From Hydrogenobacter sp. T-2 (GTDB lineage Bacteria > Aquificota > Aquificia > Aquificales > Aquificaceae), in NCBI RefSeq assembly GCF_033971325.1, contig NZ_CP117180.1:316041-380040 (forward strand): DNA of 64,000 nt, read 5' to 3'. The position numbers and the translations under genes are program-made. Below the pieces are notes generated by a model that did not search any database, was not told where the DNA came from, and saw only the letters and a list, made by a program, of their open reading frames with translations. Of the stretch, positions 58,550-64,000 are shown in pieces; within the stretch, counting starts at the first letter, position 1; every line of letters begins with the position of its first letter.

Positions 58550-59352
58550 CCTAACACTACCCTCTCCTGTCCCGAGTAGTCTTTAATTATATTTACCTTA
58601 AACCCCTTTTCCTCAAAGAGTTTTTTGACCACTTCTCCTTGGTCATGACCTATCTCAAAGGCTATAAGTCCTTTGGGCTTAAGGTAGTTATCTATGGTGC
58701 TGGCTATCCTCTCGTAAAATTCCCAACCCTTTTCCCCGCCTATGAGGGAAGTATAACCCTCAAGTTTTACACCTGTTGGAAGGCTTTCCCAGTGCTTCTT
58801 TGGAATGTAAGGTGGATTTGAAAGGATTAATTCAAAGGGATAAGGCTTTATGGGACTAAAGAGGTCTCCTGCAACGAGGAAAAACCTCTCTAAAACACGG
58901 TGCCTGAGGGCATTTTTCTTTGAAAGCCTTAGCGACTCCAAATTTATATCCACTCCTATTATACGGAGGTTTGACCTCTCACATAGTAGGCTTACGCTTA
59001 TACATCCAGTGCCTACACCCAGCTCAAGACCAACCATAGGTTCATCTTTGGGAATTTTTTTGAGGACTTCCTCTACAAGCACCTCCGTCTCTGGTCTTGG
59101 TATAAGGACACCTTCTTTTACGAAAAAGCTCCTCCCGTAGAAATCCCATTCTCCCAAAATATACTGAAGAGGATAGCCCTCCTCAATCCTTTCTAAGTCT
59201 TTAAGGAAGCTCTCTAAGACCTGCAAGGGAACTTCAAGGTCTTCCATAAAGTAGATATCCTTATGGTTTACTTTCAGATGGTGTGCCAGAAGGAGCTGTT
59301 TGTCCCTGAGGGTTGCTCTGCTGGGTTTGGACAGGAGGTCTTTTATCTTCAT
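58537..59352 (-). CDS. prmC: Peptide-chain-release-factor glutamine methyltransferase PrmC
   Basis: This is a 271-residue SAM-dependent methyltransferase that methylates the GGQ glutamine of release factors. It has the SAM site LELGVGTGCISVSLL (about 110-124) and the catalytic NPPY in ILSNPPYIP (about 180-188). The N-terminal helical domain begins at once with MKIKDLLSKPSRATLRDKQL, which supports the start at 59352 and implies a real 92-nt overlap with secG. Confidence 0.9.
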   Translation of the reverse strand: MKIKDLLSKPSRATLRDKQLLLAHHLKVNHKDIYFMEDLEVPLQVLESFLKDLERIEEGYPLQYILGEWDFYGRSFFVKEGVLIPRPETEVLVEEVLKKIPKDEPMVGLELGVGTGCISVSLLCERSNLRIIGVDINLESLRLSKKNALRHRVLERFFLVAGDLFSPIKPYPFELILSNPPYIPKKHWESLPTGVKLEGYTSLIGGEKGWEFYERIASTIDNYLKPKGLIAFEIGHDQGEVVKKLFEEKGFKVNIIKDYSGQERVVLGWKS

Positions 59353-59596
59353 CTCCTATAAGTGAGCCTCTCTTTGAAGGATGGGTTAGGGCAAGGAGTA
59401 TGGCTAAAGCCATAAGGGAAAAGCCAAGCCAGTAGGTTATTTTTGTTAGAATTGTATCTACTCCGCCTGGTCCAAACACACCCTGTCCCATTCCACCAAA
59501 GGCTGTGCCCACATCCCCTCTGCTTCTTTGCATAAGCACTACTATAATTAACAAAAAGGCTACAACTATAAAAACTGTAAGAAGTAGGTAATACAT
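59261..59596 (-). CDS. secG: Preprotein translocase subunit SecG
   Basis: This is a 111-residue protein with two hydrophobic helices (about 4-22 and 53-70), separated by the conserved loop VVLMQRSRGDVGTAFGG, typical of SecG. The C-terminal tail (about 75-111) is Gln/Ser/Pro-rich (QTQQSNPQGQTAPSGTPSESKP), unordered, and it is this tail that overlaps prmC by 92 nt. It is part of the long minus-strand operon, 8 nt after lolD. Confidence 0.92.
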   Translation of the reverse strand: MYYLLLTVFIVVAFLLIIVVLMQRSRGDVGTAFGGMGQGVFGPGGVDTILTKITYWLGFSLMALAILLALTHPSKRGSLIGDEDKRPPVQTQQSNPQGQTAPSGTPSESKP

Positions 59597-59604
59597 AGCT
59601 ACTA

Positions 59605-60261
59605 TTATACAAGCTCTCCGTCCTTTAGTCTGTAGATTCTGTCAAAGTAGGGTTTTAGTTCCTCGTTATGAGTTGCCACGAGCATGGTAAGACCTCTTTC
59701 TTCCCTTAGTTTAAGGAAGAGGTCAAAAATCCTCTTACCCTCTGCAAGGTCAAGGTTGCCTGTAGGTTCGTCTGCGAGCAGAATCTTTGGGTCAAGCATG
59801 AGAGCTCTTCCAATAGCTACCCTTTGCTGTTCACCACCTGAAAGCTGACTGGGTCTGTGTTTTAGCCTGTGTGAAAGTCTTAGATATTCAAGTATCTGAA
59901 GTGCTTTCTCTTCTGATCTTTCAACGCCAGCCAACTGTCCTATGAGGATTAGGTTCTCTAACACGTTAAAGTCTTCTAGAAGATAGTAAAACTGGAATAC
60001 AAAGCCTAAATGCCTTTGTCTAAAAGAGGCGAGCTGGTCTTCGTCCATAAGATGTATGCTTTGACCCATGACATAAATTTCCCCCTCTGTGGACTTTTCA
60101 AGACCTGCGGTTATATGAAGTAGGGTGCTCTTGCCTGAGCCAGAGGGTCCCATAAGACCTACTATCTCCCCCTCAAACACTTCAAGGCTAATATTCTTAA
60201 GGGCTTGAACCCTGCCTGGATATGCTTTCCAGAGATTTTTTATTTGTATTATTCTATTCAT
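59605..60261 (-). CDS. lolD: Lipoprotein-release ABC transporter ATPase LolD
   Basis: This is a 218-residue ATPase that drives release of outer-membrane lipoproteins from the inner membrane. Walker A is GPSGSGKSTLL (about 37-47), the LolD-type Q-loop region is GFVFQFYYLLEDFNVLEN, the signature is LSGGEQQRVAIGRAL, and Walker B is ILLADEPTGNLD. It overlaps the permease gene by 8 nt; together they form the LolCDE-type system with a single permease. Confidence 0.93.
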   Translation of the reverse strand: MNRIIQIKNLWKAYPGRVQALKNISLEVFEGEIVGLMGPSGSGKSTLLHITAGLEKSTEGEIYVMGQSIHLMDEDQLASFRQRHLGFVFQFYYLLEDFNVLENLILIGQLAGVERSEEKALQILEYLRLSHRLKHRPSQLSGGEQQRVAIGRALMLDPKILLADEPTGNLDLAEGKRIFDLFLKLREERGLTMLVATHNEELKPYFDRIYRLKDGELV

Positions 60262-61420
60262 TCCTCAATACCCTTACTATGCTTTCCTTTCCTGCTCTGT
60301 AGGCTGGAAGAAGGCTTGCCAAAAGAGAGAGAAACAAAGCACCCAAAAGGGTGAAAAGTATGTCATTTATTTCAAAATGGACGGGCACGTAGTCCATAAG
60401 GTACACATCCGCAGGCACTCTAATGAGCTTGTATTCGTTTATAAGATAGCCTCCCACCAAGGATAGCAGAAAGCCTACAAGAGCTCCAGAAATACCTAAT
60501 ATAAAACCTTGAAGGAGAAATATGTAAACCACCTGTCTTTTTCTCAGACCAAAGGTTCTCAAAACCGCTATGTCTCTCACCTTTTCCTTTACCTTCATAA
60601 AGAGGAGACTTGTTATGTTAAAAGAGGCTATAACCACCATAAGCATAAGCACAAAGAATATTCCCACCTTCTCAAGCTGTAGGGCGTTAAAAAGAGGTTT
60701 ATTAAGGTCTATCCATGAACGGACTATGGAAGCATCACCCAGCTTCTTTTCTAACTCTTCCTTTATCTCCTGAGCCTTATATGGGTCTCTTATGTATATT
60801 TCATAGCCTGCAAGCTGGTAGCTATCACCAAAAAAGTCTACCGCAGTTTGCCTATTCATAACTATGGTGGCGTAGTCCTGTTCAAAAACCCCCTTTTGGA
60901 ATATTCCTTCCACCACAAAAGTCCTTGCTCTTGGAACTATACCAAAGGGAGTGCGTGTCCCCATAGGCGACAGCACTATAACCTCATCTCCCACATTGAG
61001 CCCAAGTATATCCGCAAGCCCTCTGCCTACCAGAATACCCTCTTTTAAATTCAATCCGTATATTTTGTAGACATCCTCCGGCTTTAGGGCTTTTACGCCT
61101 ACACTGTTTAACCTTCCTTCTTTTGATATAAGCCCGTTGTAGAGTAGGACTGAATAAAACTTTTCTATGCCTTTGGTCTGAGTTATTATCTTATCGTACT
61201 CTTTACCCTCTTCGTAGCTGAGAAGACTTACTATTATGTGAGGTGATGCGGAGAGGATTTTTTCCCTTAGAGCCTGCTGAAAGCCGGCAAAAACTCCCAT
61301 AGTAAGAAGAAGAGCACTTACGCTTAAAACAACCCCAAGGAAGGCTATAAAAGATACAAGCAGGGTTGTTCCTCTGCTGGAGAGAAGATATCTCAAGGAA
61401 AGCCTAAAAATTGGCATCAT
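60254..61420 (-). CDS. lolC: Lipoprotein-release permease, LolC/LolE type
   Basis: This is a 388-residue permease with the FtsX/LolC architecture: one N-terminal helix (about 18-40), a periplasmic MacB-like domain (about 45-240), and three C-terminal helices (about 265-375). It has the typical start RLSLRYLLSSRG and the FLLQGFILGISGALVG motif between helices 2 and 3. A single permease gene next to lolD suggests a homodimeric transporter (LolF-like) in place of LolC plus LolE. It overlaps PilZ2 by 4 nt. Confidence 0.88.
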   Translation of the reverse strand: MMPIFRLSLRYLLSSRGTTLLVSFIAFLGVVLSVSALLLTMGVFAGFQQALREKILSASPHIIVSLLSYEEGKEYDKIITQTKGIEKFYSVLLYNGLISKEGRLNSVGVKALKPEDVYKIYGLNLKEGILVGRGLADILGLNVGDEVIVLSPMGTRTPFGIVPRARTFVVEGIFQKGVFEQDYATIVMNRQTAVDFFGDSYQLAGYEIYIRDPYKAQEIKEELEKKLGDASIVRSWIDLNKPLFNALQLEKVGIFFVLMLMVVIASFNITSLLFMKVKEKVRDIAVLRTFGLRKRQVVYIFLLQGFILGISGALVGFLLSLVGGYLINEYKLIRVPADVYLMDYVPVHFEINDILFTLLGALFLSLLASLLPAYRAGKESIVRVLRNE

Positions 61421-62109
61421 ATTGACTTTAACTGCTCCAATATTTCCCTTTGTCTTCGTATTATGTATTGTCTTATCTTTCTGGTTTGCTCTTCTCTTAG
61501 GTTTATCTTAAATCCGAGCCTAACGTACAAGTCTCTTTCTTTGCTTATTATGTTTTTTAGCTCTCCCTGTGCCCTTACCGTGCCTTCCCTGGGAAGCTCT
61601 ATTTCAATCTCAAAAGTGGTGTGTATTTTGGATGCGTCCGTCGCTATTTGTGATAGGATATCTATCAGTTTTTTTGTATCCTCTTTGTTTAGCAGGATAC
61701 CAACCCCAGATTCGCTTATATCAGCTGTCCTTGTCCTTACCACGCATTTATCCTCAACGCAAAAAGATACATAAACGGGCTCTTTCTCTGTAGGCTCAAC
61801 CCTTATAAACTCTCTAAGCACTATAGGTGGAGCTGGCACTGGCGAGTCAACCTCAAGAACCAGCTCGTCTCTTATATTACTAAAGACCTTGCATATGAGA
61901 AATAACTCTTTTACCTTTATGTAAACTGGAACAGTGTCTGAAAAGACATGTCTAAACTTGCAGTCCTTAAAATAAAAGCTTACAAATCTTTCTTGAGGAG
62001 AAACCCATCTAATCGAGAGTTTTACTCTTATGGGTATTTCTTTCCACGATGTAATTACCTCACAAGACTTTTCCTTATCTAAATCCTTAAGTATTTCGGA
62101 TACCGTCAT
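61417..62109 (-). CDS. PilZ domain protein, soluble
   Basis: This is a 230-residue protein without membrane helices. An N-terminal YcgR-like domain (about 5-100) is followed by a PilZ domain (about 100-215), with REFIRVEP (RxxxR region) and DISESGVGI (D-x-S-x-x-G) and a long helical tail. It probably binds c-di-GMP and controls motility or envelope functions. It is inserted between mtnA and lolC with 4-nt overlaps on both sides. Confidence 0.85.
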   Translation of the reverse strand: MTVSEILKDLDKEKSCEVITSWKEIPIRVKLSIRWVSPQERFVSFYFKDCKFRHVFSDTVPVYIKVKELFLICKVFSNIRDELVLEVDSPVPAPPIVLREFIRVEPTEKEPVYVSFCVEDKCVVRTRTADISESGVGILLNKEDTKKLIDILSQIATDASKIHTTFEIEIELPREGTVRAQGELKNIISKERDLYVRLGFKINLREEQTRKIRQYIIRRQREILEQLKSI

Positions 62110-63053
62110 AGTTTTATTATACCTTCCTCTGTTATTATTGCAGTTATGTTCTCTGGTGGTGTTATATCAAAGGCAATGTGGAGAGCAGGAGAATCTTCAG
62201 GAGCTATGGGAATGCCTCTTATAAACTTGATCTCTTTCTCGCTTCTTTCCTCTATAACTATACCATCTCCTGTAGTATATGGGTCAAAGGTAGACTTTGG
62301 TGCTACCACGTAAAAGGGTATTCCATGAGCTTTTGCGAGCACTGAGAGAGCATATGTTCCTATTTTGTTTGCCACATGGTAGTCCTTTGTTATTCTGTCC
62401 GCACCAACTAAAATGCAGTCCACTAAGCCCTTTTTCATTAGAAAGCCCGCGGTGGAATCGGTTATGAGCTTATGAGGAATGCCTTCCTTTAGAAGTTCCC
62501 ATGCGGTCAGCCTTGAGCCCTGAAGGTATGGTCTTGTCTCGTCAACCCATACAAAAATGTTTTTTCCTGCGTAGTGGGCTGACCTGATAACTCCAAGGGC
62601 TGTGCCCCAGCCAGCGGTTGCCAGAGCACCAGTGTTGCAGTGAGTTAGCACCCTCGCACCAACTGGAATAAGAGCCTGACCTATCTCCCCCATACTTTTG
62701 TTAGCCTTGTAGTCCTCTTCTTCTATAGCTTTTGCCTCTGCCTCAATGTCTTTTCCTTCCTCAAAAGCCTTTTTCATCCTATCCAGTGCCCAAAAGAGGT
62801 TATAAGCGGTGGGTCTTGTGTTTTTGAGAGTCTCGTAGACCTTCTCTGGGTTCTCTCCAGCCTTTACGCCGAGGACAAAGCCATAAGCAGCAACGCATCC
62901 AATAGCGGGTGCTCCCCTTACAGCCATATCCCTTATAGCCTGAGCGACTTCTCCGTAGTCCTTTAGGCTTAACCAGATTTCTTTGTTGGGAAGCTCTCTC
63001 TGGTCTAATAGTTGAAGAACATGTCCTTTCCAGTAAAAAGCTTTAACCTCCAT
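62106..63053 (-). CDS. mtnA: Methylthioribose-1-phosphate isomerase
   Basis: This is a 315-residue enzyme of the methionine salvage pathway that converts methylthioribose-1-phosphate to methylthioribulose-1-phosphate. It has [14 protein letters not shown] (about 45-58), the catalytic cysteine in [19 protein letters not shown] (about 137-155) and the Asp in [19 protein letters not shown] (about 217-235). The related ribose-1,5-bisphosphate isomerase is possible but less likely given these motifs. It is first in a nine-gene overlapping operon. Confidence 0.92.
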   Translation of the reverse strand: MEVKAFYWKGHVLQLLDQRELPNKEIWLSLKDYGEVAQAIRDMAVRGAPAIGCVAAYGFVLGVKAGENPEKVYETLKNTRPTAYNLFWALDRMKKAFEEGKDIEAEAKAIEEEDYKANKSMGEIGQALIPVGARVLTHCNTGALATAGWGTALGVIRSAHYAGKNIFVWVDETRPYLQGSRLTAWELLKEGIPHKLITDSTAGFLMKKGLVDCILVGADRITKDYHVANKIGTYALSVLAKAHGIPFYVVAPKSTFDPYTTGDGIVIEERSEKEIKFIRGIPIAPEDSPALHIAFDITPPENITAIITEEGIIKL

Positions 63054-63093
63054 AGCCTATACAAGAAATACTTGCAAATTTAGCATAGGGAAT

Positions 63094-63116
63094 TATAATT
63101 ATACCCGAGTTCGGGT
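63094..63116. promoter_or_regulatory. Divergent promoter core with GC palindrome, mtnA / right-edge gene
   Basis: TATAAT is present on both strands (63094-63099 plus; 63103-63098 minus). Right after it ACCCGA-GT-TCGGGT (63103-63116) is a perfect 6-bp inverted repeat across the expected plus-strand start site, a possible operator. Here both genes have real leaders: about 24 nt with GGGAGG for the plus strand. Confidence 0.45.
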
Positions 63117-63129
63117 TTGAGGGAGGAAA

Positions 63130-64000
63130 ATGAAAACGCAAAGCTTAGAGGGACTGCTTCAAGGAGCTGGATTGGTTCAAAGTGTATCTCCACAGTATAA
63201 CAACATATCCTTTGAGGGTGTTCTGCTTGAGGTTTTTGATGGGATAGGCTTAGATGGACAAGTTTCTTCCGAAGGATTGGGTCAAAAGGAACATTCAGAC
63301 CTTTCAGGGGAAAACCACTACATACAAATACTTTCTGAGATATCGGGCATGATGATGGTCTCTCAGACTGGGGTTGGAGAAGCTCAAATATCCTTAGATG
63401 CTCATATATCAAATCGTGCAGATATCAAAGAAGTTCAAATAACTTCAGATACTAACATATCAAGAGATGGGGTTTTCAACACAAGTGTTTTTGAGAAGAC
63501 TTTTGGGGATGTTGAAAAACAGCTTAATTATATAGAGACTTTGGGAAATCCAAAGAAAGGCAGTATACAGATTGATGGCCTCAGATACTACCAGGAACCT
63601 ACCAGTGGTTTAGAGGCAGGTTTACCAGCAGATGTATCTCAAGAACATGAAAGACCTATGACTCAAGAGTTGTATGGTTATGTGGAGATGTTAAGAAGTG
63701 AAAAGGACACGGAGCAGAGGTATGATGCTATTTCAAAACCTCAAGAGCAAGTTAAAAAAGCGTCATCCGAAGAACCTTTTGTTGGAAAAGAATTGTCTTC
63801 TTTTGTTTCCACCCAGTCTGAAGAATATACGCACGGAAATGTTCATGTAAAAACTTTTGACCAATCCAGAATGTTTTATGGAGAGATAAGACAGGGCAAC
63901 AATGTGAAGTTTGAAAAAGATAGGGTCCAAGAGAATAAATCCTTAAGAGAAGCAGTTTTTGAAACAAACCCAGATTATACAAATTTTGAAGAGCCTCAAG
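63130..64000 (+). CDS. Unidentified Gln/Ser/Glu-rich protein, FliK-like region possible (3' end beyond window)
   Basis: The frame opens at ATG 63130, after GGGAGG, and stays open for 290 codons to the window end. The sequence starts KTQSLEGLLQGAGLVQ and is low-complexity, rich in Ser, Gln, Glu and Asp, with short repeats of the type (A/N)-(D/N)-I-S. No globular domain is recognised; such extended N-terminal regions are typical of flagellar hook-length control protein FliK, and PilZ proteins are near. This is a guess, since the diagnostic C terminus is outside the window. Confidence 0.45.
   Translation, partial: MKTQSLEGLLQGAGLVQSVSPQYNNISFEGVLLEVFDGIGLDGQVSSEGLGQKEHSDLSGENHYIQILSEISGMMMVSQTGVGEAQISLDAHISNRADIKEVQITSDTNISRDGVFNTSVFEKTFGDVEKQLNYIETLGNPKKGSIQIDGLRYYQEPTSGLEAGLPADVSQEHERPMTQELYGYVEMLRSEKDTEQRYDAISKPQEQVKKASSEEPFVGKELSSFVSTQSEEYTHGNVHVKTFDQSRMFYGEIRQGNNVKFEKDRVQENKSLREAVFETNPDYTNFEEPQ

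Noticed and set aside
1-64000. CRISPR array, rRNA operon, prophage or replication origin
   Set aside because: No regularly spaced direct repeats, no rRNA sequence, no phage structural genes and no DnaA-box cluster were seen.
1-64000. Riboswitches, for example TPP at thiE or others
   Set aside because: thiE begins 7 nt after its -10 and has no leader; the longest gaps (6064-6241 and 34605-34786) show no recognisable aptamer.

Overview
The window is dense bacterial chromosome with about 90 genes, almost no spacer, and many overlaps of 4-30 nt between neighbours. It suggests a thermophilic, microaerophilic chemolithotroph of the Aquificales (Hydrogenobacter/Thermocrinis type). The evidence is the gene content and protein style: Lys/Glu-rich compact proteins, a short S20, an FtsY with a helical-repeat N terminus, DUF465, and an aa3-type oxidase cluster. 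The species assignment is inference from sequence style and was not searched.

Layout. Positions 1-2353 (minus) hold a sulfite-oxidase-like molybdoenzyme, RluB-type pseudouridine synthase, anchored thioredoxin-like protein and transaldolase (cut by the window edge). Positions 2445-7348 hold a polytopic His-motif membrane protein, LptB, rhomboid protease, a Tat-exported transglutaminase-like protein, a cytochrome P460 and a Crp/Fnr regulator. Positions 7367-13524 hold ridA, dnaB, yicC, tRNA-Gly, tRNA-Cys, rpsT, murJ, tRNA-Leu, thiE and miaA. Positions 13595-15115 are the only scarred region: an IS5-like transposase broken by one stop codon, next to a frameshifted DNA methyltransferase. Positions 15116-22720 hold tldD, efp, accB, osmC, trpA, ftsY, lon and rpsU. 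Positions 22689-31242 hold a PilZ protein, the arsR-trxA-trxB operon, yjbQ, a QueC-like protein, a pteridine-reductase-like SDR, bioD, a PBP, carA and tRNA-Ser.

Positions 31374-34604 hold two tandem paralogous membrane/coiled-coil microproteins, cstA and a dienelactone hydrolase. Positions 34787-40138 form a respiratory cluster (coxC, SCO1, coxB, coxA, small membrane proteins, a NosL/YHS-like protein, a TPR protein). Positions 40135-41763 (minus) are a MNT-HEPN-kinase operon. Positions 41781-46187 encode a complete but unusual 2-oxoacid dehydrogenase complex (E1a, E1b, E2, degenerate E3). Positions 46254-51412 hold a 47-aa protein, a flavoprotein, a flippase-like protein, fumarase beta, pgpA, a permease, and a Roadblock/DUF4388/Ras-like GTPase operon. 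Positions 51409-57333 hold argC, rpsI, rplM, dksA, an aminotransferase, a second MNT-HEPN pair, comF and radC. A long overlapping minus-strand operon runs from mtnA (63053) down to comF. The start of an unidentified Gln/Ser/Glu-rich protein, possibly FliK-like, runs off the right edge.

The most striking non-coding pattern concerns start sites. Many operon-leading genes have a TATAAT-like hexamer ending only 6-9 nt before the start codon, which predicts leaderless mRNAs. In at least five divergent gaps of 16-23 bp, a single AT-rich, often palindromic core (for example TATAATTATA) places such a hexamer in front of both genes at once. The gap between tRNA-Leu and thiE shows the same arrangement with a tRNA on one side. 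Genes inside operons or with long leaders instead carry strong Shine-Dalgarno sequences.
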